Below are positions 42,354 to 50,350 of a DNA stretch of 50,350 nt, in pieces. The notes beneath the pieces are model-generated. The model was not told the DNA's origin. It saw nothing but the letters and a program-made list of their open reading frames with translations, and ran no database searches. Within the stretch, counting starts at the first letter, position 1. Each line of letters starts with the position of its first letter. Made by a program: the position numbers and the translations under genes. Origin of the DNA: Oscillospiraceae bacterium (GTDB taxonomy: Bacteria; Bacillota; Clostridia; Oscillospirales; Ruminococcaceae); contig SVMV01000002.1 in the NCBI GenBank assembly GCA_015067245.1, forward strand, positions 1 to 50,350, given 5' to 3'.

Positions 42354-43277
42354 ATGAAAGAAAAATTGCCAAAAATACTTAATATACTTTCTTTTGCTAT
42401 GCTTGTTGTATGTTTGGTTAAAATAACATGGATGGAAAATGATATACAAAATCTGCGCAATACTGTAAATAACAACCACAGCATGCTGCAGAACAGTATT
42501 GCCAATATAAGCAGCGATGTACGATATGAATTGGAGCAGGCAAATAACCTTCTTAGTGACAGCGGGTGGGATATAGGCAATCTTAACGTAGAAGATAAAA
42601 CCGCAACCATAAATTGTTATGTGGTGCCAAAGGAGTATAACCCACAAAAGACTGCTGCTATATTGATTTGCAATGAAAAAGAGTTTCCTATGATACTGGA
42701 AAATGGCAGATATACAGCAGAAATCATTATACCTGTTTTCGAGCAGAGTGTAATAAATAATGTTCAGTTTTCAGAAGAAGGCACAATCCGCACTCAGCAG
42801 CTTAACTGGGGAATAAATCCAAGATACGATATGGTGCCTGCAGCTTATATAAACTATTCTGGTGAACGCCGACAAAACTATAAAGGCGAAAGCATTACAA
42901 GAAGTTACAGCGGTTGGATTGAGATTGATTTTGAACACAAAGGATTTACAAAAATAAATAACGATGCAGAAGTTGTATATCTTATAAACGGCAAAGAAGA
43001 GTGGAGATATAGCCCTATCCTTGAAGAACAGTACAGCGATGAATACATCTCTCATTGTATAGCAGAAATCAAGCAGAGCTTTGAAATAAAAAGAGGCGAT
43101 ACCATTGAAATGTATGTACAGTTTACCGACAGTAACGGCTGGAAATATCTCTGTGTACTTGAGGATACAACTATAGGAGAAAAGGGCAATCCTATACATA
43201 ACCGTGAACATTATCAGTCCGAAGCAGATATTTATGATGCAGACGGAAATCTGATTTTTCAGCCATATAAGTATTAG
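42354..43277 (+). CDS. Membrane-anchored extracytoplasmic protein of unknown function
   Basis: 307 residues. An N-terminal anchor helix (about 7-24), a short coiled coil (about 27-65, MENDIQNLRNTVNNN), then a beta-rich outer domain. I recognise no domain. Two similar beta modules may be present (about 75-120 and 200-270). It follows the GNAT gene by 56 bases. Between them GGTATTACAAT occurs twice (42300-42310 and 42345-42355), the second across the start codon. No clear AGGAGG is seen, only GGGTGG (42341-42346). Weak expression or coupling is likely. Confidence 0.6.
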   Translation: MKEKLPKILNILSFAMLVVCLVKITWMENDIQNLRNTVNNNHSMLQNSIANISSDVRYELEQANNLLSDSGWDIGNLNVEDKTATINCYVVPKEYNPQKTAAILICNEKEFPMILENGRYTAEIIIPVFEQSVINNVQFSEEGTIRTQQLNWGINPRYDMVPAAYINYSGERRQNYKGESITRSYSGWIEIDFEHKGFTKINNDAEVVYLINGKEEWRYSPILEEQYSDEYISHCIAEIKQSFEIKRGDTIEMYVQFTDSNGWKYLCVLEDTTIGEKGNPIHNREHYQSEADIYDADGNLIFQPYKY

Positions 43278-43305
43278 CTGATAATTTATCGGTTACAAAC
43301 AATTA

Positions 43306-43349
43306 AAAAGCACAGACATCTGTAAATACAGCATTGTCTGTGCTTTTGC
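43306..43349. terminator. Bidirectional terminator
   Basis: A 13-bp perfect stem (43306-43318 with 43335-43347) with A and T ends, between convergent genes. Confidence 0.8.
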
Positions 43350-43370
43350 GTTTAATATATTAGATTTGTA

Positions 43371-43874
43371 TTATTCAGTTCTGTCATCTATGCCGTTGCC
43401 GTCAAAGTCGGGCACAAGGGAAGGACCAAAGGAATCTGCACCGTTATTATCCATATCAAACATTGGCGCAGGGCCTCCGCCCATAAGTTCGGATGTGCGC
43501 ACACCATTTTCTCTGCGTGCAACCTCAACAGACTGAGAAAGAACGTCCTTTACTTTTTTTGCGTTTTTGATGTGGTCAAGGTGTATTTCAGGTACAGAAG
43601 CATCATTGGAAACTATCCTCAAAGTGCCTGTACCGCCAATGCGCTCAATCAGTGACTGTGTATATGTAACATCTTTAACACGGTAAAGGCGTATTTCTTC
43701 TTCTTTTTTGTTCAGGAACCCTGTAGAAATAACAAGGCGGGAAGGGGTTAATTCGTATTTTGTAAAGGTCCATGGCAATGCAAAAATGGTAATGCGTTTG
43801 CGGTCCATCCATATAATTGGTTCTTCTTCCATAGCAACACGTATATCACCGCATTTAATTTTTTTATCTTCCAT
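43371..43874 (-). CDS. PH-domain (YdbT/bPH2-like) protein with acidic Asp/Asn/Gly tail
   Basis: 167 residues from ATG 43874, 7 bases after AAAGGAGG; the in-frame TTG at 43880 is too close to that site. Residues about 20-105 are a bacterial PH-like domain (WTFTKYELTPSRLVISTGFLNKKEEEIRLYRVKDV, then GTGTLRI). The last 30 residues hold DMDNNGADSF and DFDGNGIDD, resembling dockerin or EF-hand calcium loops (DxDxNG). No membrane helix is present, unlike classical YdbT. Function unknown. Confidence 0.75.
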   Translation of the reverse strand: MEDKKIKCGDIRVAMEEEPIIWMDRKRITIFALPWTFTKYELTPSRLVISTGFLNKKEEEIRLYRVKDVTYTQSLIERIGGTGTLRIVSNDASVPEIHLDHIKNAKKVKDVLSQSVEVARRENGVRTSELMGGGPAPMFDMDNNGADSFGPSLVPDFDGNGIDDRTE

Positions 43875-44008
43875 AAACAAACCTCCTTTTAATACAAAAA
43901 CATTGTCTGCAATCTATATGTACTTAATCTGATTTAATTATAATAAAAACGGTTTAAAATAGCAAATATATAATATGGTTTTTCATACTAATTACACAAA
44001 TAAAATAA

Positions 44009-44037
44009 TTGACTTAATGTGTGAAAATATATATAAT
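44009..44037 (+). promoter_or_regulatory. secDF promoter
   Basis: TTGACT (44009-44014), 17 bases, TATAAT (44032-44037). Nearly ideal sigma-A promoter. Confidence 0.8.
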
Positions 44038-44071
44038 TAAATGTACTGTTTATTTTAATATGGAGGAAAAT

Positions 44072-46408
44072 ATGAAAAGAAGAGGCAAATCTATATTTTT
44101 TATAGTTGCTGCTCTTATCTTCGCTTTGACATATACAGCATTCTTCGGAATCAAGCAGGTATATGGCGACACAGAAACCGTATGGTTTAAAGGCGCAAGC
44201 GATATAAGATTTGGTATTGACATCAAAGGCGGTGTAGATGCTACATTTATGCCTGCAGACGGTCAGGATGCTACAGATGAAGAACTGGATGCAGCCGAAT
44301 CCGTTATCAAACTTCGTCTTGTTGGTCTTAATATCACAGACTACGAAGTTTATACAGACTACAACAAAGACAGAATTATCGTTCGTTTCCCTTGGAAAGA
44401 AGGCGAAAAAGACTTTAATCCTGAACACGCAATCAACGAAATCGGTGCTTCTGCAGTACTCACATTCCGTGAAGGCTATGGTGACGGACTGCCAGTGGAT
44501 GAAACTGCCGACACAATTGTTCTTGTAGGTGAAGATGTTAAAAGAGCATCTGCAGGTGCACAGCAGGATTCTGTAACAGGTCAGGTTGAATATGTTGTTC
44601 AGCTTGAGCTCACAACGGAAGGTGCAACAAAATTTGCAGCTTCCACCACAGAACTTGCACAGACAAAAGAAGTGATTTCTATCTGGATGGACGAAGAATG
44701 TATCTCCGCCCCAACAGTTCAGACAGCTATTACAGACGGTAACGCAATTATCACAGGCAGCTTTGATGCAGAAAGTGCAGCAGACCTTGCAAACAAAATC
44801 AATGCAGGTTCTTTGCCATTTGACCTTTCCGCAGAAAGCTTTTCCACAATCAGTCCAACACTCGGCGCATCCAGCCTTGATGTAATGGTAAAAGCGGGTA
44901 TAATTGCATTCCTTTTGGTTGCTGCATATATCATTGCTCTTTATAAACTTCCAGGTGTTATTGCAACAATTGCTCTGCTTGGTCAGGTTGCAACAACATT
45001 GGCTTGCGTTTCCGGTTTCTTCCCAGATGTTAACAGCTTTACACTTACACTGCCTGGTATTGCAGGTATTATCCTTGCAATGGGTATGGGTGTTGACGCA
45101 AACGTTATCACATTTGAAAGAATTAAAGAAGAACTCCGCGATGGCAACGGCCTTGACGAGGCACTCACAAACGGCTTCAAACGCGGTCTTGCTCCAATCA
45201 TCGACGGTAACATCACAGTTGTTATTGTAGCAGCTGTGCTCATCGGTGCATTTGGCCCAACAGACGGTATATTTGCAAAAATCTTTACACCAATCTTCTT
45301 TGCATTTGGTCCAGCAACAGCAGGTGCTATCTACTCTTTCGGTTATACACTGCTTATCGGTGTTATCATGAACTTTGTATACGGCATCGTTGCAACAAGA
45401 CTTATGCTCAGAAGTGTTTCCAAAATGAACATGTTCCGCAACCCTGCTTTGTATGGTGCTAAAAAATCCTACAAGGCAAAGAAAATGTTCAACTTTATCG
45501 GTAACAGCAAAAAATTCTACATTGGTTCTGTTGCACTTATTGCAGTTATCTTTATCTACAGCGCAATCGCAGGCGTTTCTATGGACATTCAGTTCAAAGG
45601 CGGTGCATTGCTGACATACGGATACGAAAACGAAATTTCTGTATCTGATATTGAAAATGATTTTAAATCAATCCTTGGTGATGAGCTTACTGTTCAGCAG
45701 GGTACAAATATGGCAACAGGCAAAGACACACTTACTGTATCAATGCCTGGCGAACAGACAGTTACAACCGATGAGCTTGCAGAAATTGATGCAATGCTCA
45801 GCGAAAAATATACTTCCAACAACGTTGAACAGCTGGAGGTAAGCAACGTAAACCCAACAATTGGTAAAGAATTCTTTGCCAAGAGTTTGGTAGGTCTTGT
45901 TGCAGCATGCGTGCTTATTCTTATCTATGTTGCAATCCGTTTCAGAAGAATCGGCGGTCTTGCAGCAGGCTCCACAGCTATCGTTGCACTTATTCACGAC
46001 CTTATCATTATCTTTGGTGTATTTGCAATCTGCCGCTTTACAATTAACGGCAACTTTATTGCAGCATTGCTTACAATTCTTGGCTACTCTGTAAACGATA
46101 CAGTTGTTATCTACGACCGTGTAAGAGAAAACAAAGCCATGCACCCATCCATGAGACATGACCAGCTGGTTAACCTCAGTATCAACCAGTCTCTTGTACG
46201 TTCAATCAACACAACAATTTCCACACTCATTGCTCTTGGCACTGTTTGTGTAGTTGCATTTGTTGCTGGCCTTACAAGCATTGTTACATTTGCATTCCCA
46301 CTTGCATTGGGCATGGTTTCTGGTGTTTACTCTACAATCTGCATTGCAGGTCCACTTTGGGTAGACTACGAAAAGAGAAAAGCTTCCAAAGTAAAAGCAG
46401 AAGAATAA
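44072..46408 (+). CDS. secDF: Protein translocase SecDF (fused SecD and SecF)
   Basis: 778 residues from ATG 44072, 7 bases after TATGGAGG; an in-frame ATG at 44021 lies before the -10 box and is rejected. The SecD half has an N-terminal helix, FGIDIKGGVDATF near 50, outer domain P1, then six helices with GMGVDANVITFERIKEE near 348. The SecF half starts near 490 with DIQFKGGALLTY, and GYSVNDTVVIYDRVREN near 670 is its signature. Uses proton motive force to pull preproteins out of SecYEG. Fusion of both parts is common in Firmicutes. Strong codon bias suggests high expression. Confidence 0.96.
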   Translation: MKRRGKSIFFIVAALIFALTYTAFFGIKQVYGDTETVWFKGASDIRFGIDIKGGVDATFMPADGQDATDEELDAAESVIKLRLVGLNITDYEVYTDYNKDRIIVRFPWKEGEKDFNPEHAINEIGASAVLTFREGYGDGLPVDETADTIVLVGEDVKRASAGAQQDSVTGQVEYVVQLELTTEGATKFAASTTELAQTKEVISIWMDEECISAPTVQTAITDGNAIITGSFDAESAADLANKINAGSLPFDLSAESFSTISPTLGASSLDVMVKAGIIAFLLVAAYIIALYKLPGVIATIALLGQVATTLACVSGFFPDVNSFTLTLPGIAGIILAMGMGVDANVITFERIKEELRDGNGLDEALTNGFKRGLAPIIDGNITVVIVAAVLIGAFGPTDGIFAKIFTPIFFAFGPATAGAIYSFGYTLLIGVIMNFVYGIVATRLMLRSVSKMNMFRNPALYGAKKSYKAKKMFNFIGNSKKFYIGSVALIAVIFIYSAIAGVSMDIQFKGGALLTYGYENEISVSDIENDFKSILGDELTVQQGTNMATGKDTLTVSMPGEQTVTTDELAEIDAMLSEKYTSNNVEQLEVSNVNPTIGKEFFAKSLVGLVAACVLILIYVAIRFRRIGGLAAGSTAIVALIHDLIIIFGVFAICRFTINGNFIAALLTILGYSVNDTVVIYDRVRENKAMHPSMRHDQLVNLSINQSLVRSINTTISTLIALGTVCVVAFVAGLTSIVTFAFPLALGMVSGVYSTICIAGPLWVDYEKRKASKVKAEE

Positions 46409-46414
46409 AAAAAG

Positions 46415-46447
46415 AAATGGAAATCTCATCTTGAGGTTTCCATTTTT
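46415..46447 (+). terminator. Terminator after secDF
   Basis: Stem 46415-46427 with 46433-46445, one G-T wobble, loop ATCTT, followed by T residues. Confidence 0.8.
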
Positions 46448-46489
46448 TAAAATAAAGTATATTATAATAACAGTAAAGAGGTGATATCT

Positions 46490-47269
46490 TTGAAAATCGG
46501 TATTTCTACAGGCTGCTTTTTTCCGCAGGAAACTTTGCAGGCACTGGAAAGGGCGGGCAAACTGGGTGTAAAATATCTGGAAATATTTTTCAATACCCAC
46601 AGCGAATTAAAGGAAGAATATCTTTTAAAAATTAAAGAGATTACTCAAAAATACGGTATGCAGGTTGTTTCGATACACCCATATACATCTGCCATAGAAA
46701 GCTTTATGTTTTTTTCGAAATTTGATTACAAGCTTAATGACAGTGTTGAATTGTACGAAGCTTATTTTAAAGCCTGCAATATTCTTGGCTGTAAATATGT
46801 TGTTATGCACGGATGTCTGCTGGCCTATGATTTTATGGATATGAAAACATACTGTAACAACGTTAATAAGCTTTCCCGAAGAGCCAGAGAATATGGCGTA
46901 TATATTTCTCAGGAAAATGTATATAACTTTAAATGCGGATATATAAAAAATATAGAAGAATTTTTAAAATATGCTGATAAAGATATAAAATTTACCTTTG
47001 ATATCAAGCAGGCAGTAAAAGCAAGACAAAGCATATATAAAATTCTGGACCTTACAAAAGACCGAATAAGCCATGTACACATTAGCGATTATACAGGCAG
47101 AAAACACAGCCTTGTTCCTTTTGACGGAAACTTTAATTTTGACAGATTTTTCAGATATATAAACAATAATACAACAGCAGAGGCTGCCTTGGTGGAACTT
47201 TATTCACCAGTTATAAAAGATGATATACAGATTGCAAATGCGTTGCAGAAACTGAAAAAATATGAGTAA
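46490..47269 (+). CDS. Sugar phosphate isomerase/epimerase-like TIM-barrel protein
   Basis: 259 residues from TTG 46490, with AGAGGTGAT directly upstream. AP-endonuclease family 2 fold: LKYLEIFFN near strand 2, VVSIHPYTS near 60, VVMHGC near 108, SQENVYN near 144, TFDIKQA near 172 and HVHISDY near 193. The metal ligands Glu, Asp, His and the final Glu (ALVELYS) appear in place. Substrate not readable; some family members act on inositol or hexulose derivatives. Own short promoter region, single gene. Confidence 0.85.
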   Translation: MKIGISTGCFFPQETLQALERAGKLGVKYLEIFFNTHSELKEEYLLKIKEITQKYGMQVVSIHPYTSAIESFMFFSKFDYKLNDSVELYEAYFKACNILGCKYVVMHGCLLAYDFMDMKTYCNNVNKLSRRAREYGVYISQENVYNFKCGYIKNIEEFLKYADKDIKFTFDIKQAVKARQSIYKILDLTKDRISHVHISDYTGRKHSLVPFDGNFNFDRFFRYINNNTTAEAALVELYSPVIKDDIQIANALQKLKKYE

Positions 47270-47274
47270 AATAC

Positions 47275-47303
47275 TTGAATAAAAGGTACAAAAATTATAT
47301 ACT
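47275..47303 (+). promoter_or_regulatory. nrdR promoter
   Basis: TTGAAT (47275-47280), 17 bases, TATACT (47298-47303). Confidence 0.7.
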
Positions 47304-47338
47304 AAAACATATATTTAACAAATTGCGGGGGTTCAGTT

Positions 47339-47803
47339 ATGAAATGTCCATTTTGCGGAAATACAGACAGCAAGGTTATAGATTCCAGACCAACAGAAGA
47401 TAATCAGAGAATACGTCGCCGCAGAGAATGTATGTCCTGTCAAAAACGTTTTACAACATTTGAAATTGTAGAACTTACGCCTATTATGGTTATAAAAAAA
47501 GATGGTTCTATACAGGCATTTAACCGTGATAAAATCTTGTCAGGCATGATTAAATCCTGCGAAAAACGCCCTGTATCCACACAGGATCTGGAAAAAGCGG
47601 CAGATAATATTGAATACAAACTTGTAAACAGTCTTAAAACAGAAGTTTCTTCTATAGAAATCGGAGAAATGGTTATGGAAGAACTTAAAAAACTGGATGA
47701 AGTTGCATATGTTCGCTTTGCATCGGTATACCGCCAGTTCAGTGACATAAACACATTCTTTGAAGAATTAAGCGAACTGCTTAAAAAGAAAACAGATAAT
47801 TAA
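47339..47803 (+). CDS. nrdR: Transcriptional repressor NrdR
   Basis: 154 residues, standard length. Zinc ribbon [16 protein letters not shown]...[12 protein letters not shown] (about 3-41), followed by an ATP-cone ([20 protein letters not shown], from about 51). NrdR senses dATP/ATP and represses ribonucleotide reductase operons at NrdR boxes. No nrd gene is visible within this window, so it acts in trans. GCGGGGG weak ribosome site. Confidence 0.96.
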   Translation: MKCPFCGNTDSKVIDSRPTEDNQRIRRRRECMSCQKRFTTFEIVELTPIMVIKKDGSIQAFNRDKILSGMIKSCEKRPVSTQDLEKAADNIEYKLVNSLKTEVSSIEIGEMVMEELKKLDEVAYVRFASVYRQFSDINTFFEELSELLKKKTDN

Positions 47804-47817
47804 TTATATAAAATGAT

Positions 47818-47845
47818 AAAGGGACCATAGCGGTCCCTTTTTGTT
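47818..47845. terminator. Bidirectional terminator after nrdR
   Basis: A 9-bp stem AAAGGGACC/GGTCCCTTT (47818-47840), loop ATAGC, then T residues. Confidence 0.85.
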
Positions 47846-48193
47846 TTATATAATACATCTGTTTTGATACATTATGTCATCAAGTAAAGATTTAAGCAGT
47901 TCAGTATACTGTGCGATATCCTGAGTGTTGCTGTAATCAACAGCATTTTCTAATTTTACAATCAAATCTTCCAGTTCGTCAGTAAACTCATTGTTCAGTA
48001 TAAAACGCAGAACATTTTTTTTGCTTTCATATATGTTTTCAATATTTTCACAGTCACTTGCAGTCGGCAAATTTCCATTGAAAATAAGTCTGCTTTCAAT
48101 TTCTGTTTTAACGCTGCCTATATAAAACAAAGTAGAATAACTGTATGCAATTACAAGTACAAGACATATGGCCGAAATTACAGTATGTTTCAT
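47846..48193 (-). CDS. DUF4363 family protein
   Basis: 115 residues. A single N-terminal anchor helix (about 4-22) then a helical outer domain with acidic repeats, fitting DUF4363. The ATG overlaps the DUF421 stop by one base (TAATG), so the two are translationally coupled. Function unknown; in clostridia the pair often accompanies spore genes. Confidence 0.75.
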   Translation of the reverse strand: MKHTVISAICLVLVIAYSYSTLFYIGSVKTEIESRLIFNGNLPTASDCENIENIYESKKNVLRFILNNEFTDELEDLIVKLENAVDYSNTQDIAQYTELLKSLLDDIMYQNRCII

Positions 48194-48846
48194 TAATTGT
48201 ACTCCTTTAAAGTAATGTTGTATTTACCTGCACCGTCCATGGTCATAAGCAGAATTTTATCTTTTGTTACGTTATTTTTATATAATATACTGTTCAGCTT
48301 TTCCTGACTGCAGTTTACAGTTTGCATATTATCGGATTTTAATCTGCAGTCGATAATAACAGGCAAGGCTGGAATAGTATCTTTTTCAATATTGCTTTTG
48401 GCATTTGGGTCTTTGTAAATGCTTACAGACCCTGTTGTTTCCACAATAGCCAGACATGCTTCCTCAATATAAAAAATGTCCTTGCCGCGCAAAGCCTCCA
48501 GTATATCTTCAACAGAAAATCTCAAATCCTGCATGGTTTTTTGATTGATAATACCATTTTGCACAAGTATTTTGGATTTCCCTTGAGCAATCACGGCAAA
48601 CTTTTCGTTTTTTCGTACAAGTACAGCAGTAAAAACCTGCAGTCCCATTATAATTATTATTGCTGATACAGAATGTGCTATGGGCAGGTGAGGTTCTTCT
48701 ATAATTACAGATGTCAGATTGGAGATAAGTATTGTTGAAACCAAATCGCTGGGCTGAAATTCTCCAAGATTTTTTTTGCCCATTATTCTCATTACAAAGA
48801 TAATAAGAATATACATAATTATAGTTCTGGATATAATAGAAAACAT
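48193..48846 (-). CDS. DUF421 (YetF-like) membrane protein
   Basis: 217 residues. Three N-terminal helices with RTIIMYILIIFVMRIMGKKNLGEFQPSDLVSTILISNL, then a cytoplasmic domain with KILVQNGIINQKTMQDLRFSVEDILEALR near 97-125, the DUF421 signature. YetF-like proteins occur in spore formers and appear in spore membranes; precise role unsettled. GAGGTGAT precedes the ATG and lies in the inverted repeat shared with gerA. Confidence 0.85.
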   Translation of the reverse strand: MFSIISRTIIMYILIIFVMRIMGKKNLGEFQPSDLVSTILISNLTSVIIEEPHLPIAHSVSAIIIIMGLQVFTAVLVRKNEKFAVIAQGKSKILVQNGIINQKTMQDLRFSVEDILEALRGKDIFYIEEACLAIVETTGSVSIYKDPNAKSNIEKDTIPALPVIIDCRLKSDNMQTVNCSQEKLNSILYKNNVTKDKILLMTMDGAGKYNITLKEYN

Positions 48847-48922
48847 AAAATCACCTCGGTAATATTATTGCAGCAATGGTTAAAAATAATCACAGCGATA
48901 ATAATATTACTGAGGTGATTTT
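48847..48922. repeat. 23-bp inverted repeat containing both ribosome sites of DUF421 and gerA
   Basis: Left arm 48847-48869, right arm 48900-48922; 22 of 23 positions match. Each arm includes ATCACCTC or its complement GAGGTGAT. The 30-base centre is A/T-rich and not symmetrical. A transcript covering both arms would hide the ribosome site in a stable stem. Confidence 0.7.
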
Positions 48923-48925
48923 ATA

Positions 48926-50350
48926 TTGGAAAAACACTTGTACAAGGAAATGGACAGAAACATTGCTGAAATTAAAGGCTTTTTTGATAAATCAGTAGAT
49001 TATTTTGAAAAAGAGATTTCACTTTTAGGGCACAGAGCTGTGCTTGTTATGTGTGAAGACTTAACTAACATAACAAACCTGTGGCAGGTAAACCTGCGGC
49101 CGCTGAATAATATGAAAGCAGATTTTACTGCAGATGAAATATACGACTATATATCAAAACAGACAACAATACCATTTAACAGCAGCCCTGCCGAAACTTT
49201 TGATAAAGTGCTGTTTTTCCTTACGGCTGGTTTCAGCATAATTATCATAGATGGTGTAGATAAAGCTCTTGTGGCAGCAACACAGGGATACCCTGCACGC
49301 AGTATATCAGCGCCAGAATCAGAGGGAAGTTTAAGAGGAACAAGAGAAAGCTTTTGTGACACAGGCCGAAAAAATATGGCACTTATACGTCGCCGTATAC
49401 GCAGCAAAGGTCTTGTTATAGAGACAATGCAGATTGGAAAAGCAACCAAAACAGAAGTATCTATATACTATCACAAAGATTATTACAACAAAAAAGTTTT
49501 AGAAAAAGTAAAAAACAGACTTAATGGCATTGACATACCAACAATCACAGAAACAGGGATGCTTACTCCATTTGTGGATACAACAAAAGGTTCGCTTTTC
49601 AGTGCTGTGGCATATACAGAAAAGCCAGATATTTTTTCTGCAAAATTGTGCGAGGGAAAAATAGGTATTATTGCGGACGGCTGTCCGTTTGCAATTATTT
49701 ATCCGTTTTTATTTACAGAGCATTTTTATACAAGTGATGATTATTCTCAAAGACCATATTTTGTTTCCTTTTTAAAATCAATAAGGTATGCAGCATTTCT
49801 TATATCAATTATGCTGCCGGGATTATATATAGCACTTGCTGATTTTGCCCCGGAAAACTTACCGCAGAAGCTTATATTTTTTATATATTCGTCAAAACAT
49901 TCAACACCGCTGCCACTGTTTGCAGAAGCCATTATTATTGTCGTTACCCTGGAAATAATAAAAGAGGCAGGACTGCGTCTGCCAAAAGCAATTGGCCATA
50001 CGGTGTCCTTTGTTGCGGCACTGATTATAGGGGATTCGGCAGTCAATGCTGGGCTTATAGGTGCGGCCGTTTTAATAGTGTGCGCTGTAAGTACGATAAT
50101 GTCTTTTGTAATACCGTCTTTTTACGAAGCGGTTATTACATTAAGAATTATATTTTTGCTTGCATCGGGCATTTTTGGTGCAGTTGGCTTTTCTTTTGGA
50201 TGTGTGTTTTTAATGCTTAACATTGTTAAAGTGAATGCCGAAGTAAATTCATATATACCATCAGATATATTGAATAACAAAAAACAAATAACAGATATTA
50301 TATTTAAATCAAGCTGGAGAACAATTAATAAAAGAGAGAAAACAGATGAC
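48926..50350 (+). CDS. GerA-family spore germination protein, right end outside window
   Basis: Open from TTG 48926 (GAGGTGAT 7 bases upstream) to the last base: 475 codons, so only the extreme C-terminus is missing (family about 480-550). The N-terminal soluble domain has the GerAA/SpoVAF hallmark PESEGSLRGTRESFCDTG...RRRIRS near 131-155. About five membrane helices follow from about residue 285, with the conserved PLPLFAEAIIIVVTLEIIKEAGLRLPKAIG near 329-358. Forms the A subunit of a nutrient germinant receptor or the SpoVAF channel. The B and C subunits would be expected next, beyond the window. Divergent from DUF421/DUF4363. Confidence 0.93.
   Translation, partial: MEKHLYKEMDRNIAEIKGFFDKSVDYFEKEISLLGHRAVLVMCEDLTNITNLWQVNLRPLNNMKADFTADEIYDYISKQTTIPFNSSPAETFDKVLFFLTAGFSIIIIDGVDKALVAATQGYPARSISAPESEGSLRGTRESFCDTGRKNMALIRRRIRSKGLVIETMQIGKATKTEVSIYYHKDYYNKKVLEKVKNRLNGIDIPTITETGMLTPFVDTTKGSLFSAVAYTEKPDIFSAKLCEGKIGIIADGCPFAIIYPFLFTEHFYTSDDYSQRPYFVSFLKSIRYAAFLISIMLPGLYIALADFAPENLPQKLIFFIYSSKHSTPLPLFAEAIIIVVTLEIIKEAGLRLPKAIGHTVSFVAALIIGDSAVNAGLIGAAVLIVCAVSTIMSFVIPSFYEAVITLRIIFLLASGIFGAVGFSFGCVFLMLNIVKVNAEVNSYIPSDILNNKKQITDIIFKSSWRTINKREKTDD

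Noticed and set aside
44021-44071. N-terminal extension of secDF
   Set aside because: It begins before the TATAAT box, so it cannot be in the mRNA from that promoter.
1-50350. CRISPR array, tRNA, rRNA, transposase or prophage genes
   Set aside because: None seen on reading both strands; no regularly spaced repeats, and all long ORFs are explained.

Overview
This window looks like chromosomal DNA of a low-GC, spore-forming Clostridia member. An Oscillospiraceae/Ruminococcaceae-like gut anaerobe is the best guess, made from gene content and codon style rather than from a database search. The evidence is a Firmicutes core order (yqfC-yqfD-phoH-ybeY-dgkA-era-yqzL-recO-mutS2), sporulation and germination genes (YlbJ-like, yqfC, yqfD, GerA-type, DUF421/DUF4363), strong AGGAGG/AGGTGAT ribosome sites, frequent TTG/GTG starts and many short rho-independent terminators. 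I see no tRNA, rRNA, CRISPR array, transposase or phage gene, and no gap between genes exceeds 300 bases.

Layout. Positions 1-2444 (minus): 3'-truncated metG, preceded by a possible 28-codon leader ORF, and a FemAB-type aminoacyltransferase. 2603-6471 (plus): a two-gene ThrE/YjjPB-type exporter, a DUF554 protein and a large GT-C-like membrane protein. 6524-9362: promoter, yybP-ykoY manganese riboswitch with terminator, and the P2A cation ATPase it should control. 9419-12941: deoB (minus), pyk and a GrpB-like gene (plus). 12963-15146 (minus): a CarD-like regulator, an MBL-fold hydrolase and an FNT channel, with a long hairpin element at 13610-13684. 15352-16612 (plus): a CcdA/TlpA thiol-redox pair.

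16684-23366 (minus): a long co-directional run holding a TIGR04076 protein, a GltS-like symporter, a PlsC acyltransferase with a zinc ribbon, DUF4298, a small membrane protein, rlmD, an MglB-like sugar-binding lipoprotein and an AraC regulator. Divergent from the AraC gene, 23588-27783 (plus) carries galK, DUF5058, a second membrane protein and an M20 peptidase. The region between has a well-formed AraC-type direct-repeat operator (32-bp spacing) upstream of an extended -10 promoter. 27854-29172 (minus): a CxxC small protein and the YlbJ-like protein. 29230-39745 (plus): the core cluster, then a MATE exporter and a possible CorA-like protein.

39812-50350: a DUF6311 membrane protein (minus), a GNAT acetyltransferase, an anchored protein of unknown function, a PH-domain protein with an acidic tail (minus), secDF, a TIM-barrel epimerase-like protein, nrdR, DUF4363 and DUF421 (minus), and a GerA-family germination protein running off the right edge. 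A near-perfect 23-bp inverted repeat between DUF421 and gerA contains both ribosome-binding sites.

Most of the window is ordinary housekeeping DNA. The strongest non-routine signals are the manganese riboswitch/ATPase unit, the AraC/lipoprotein/galK regulatory locus feeding a DUF5058-M20 operon, the leader ORF before metG, the hairpin element and the gerA inverted repeat. I did not find a clearly new multi-gene defence or mobile system.
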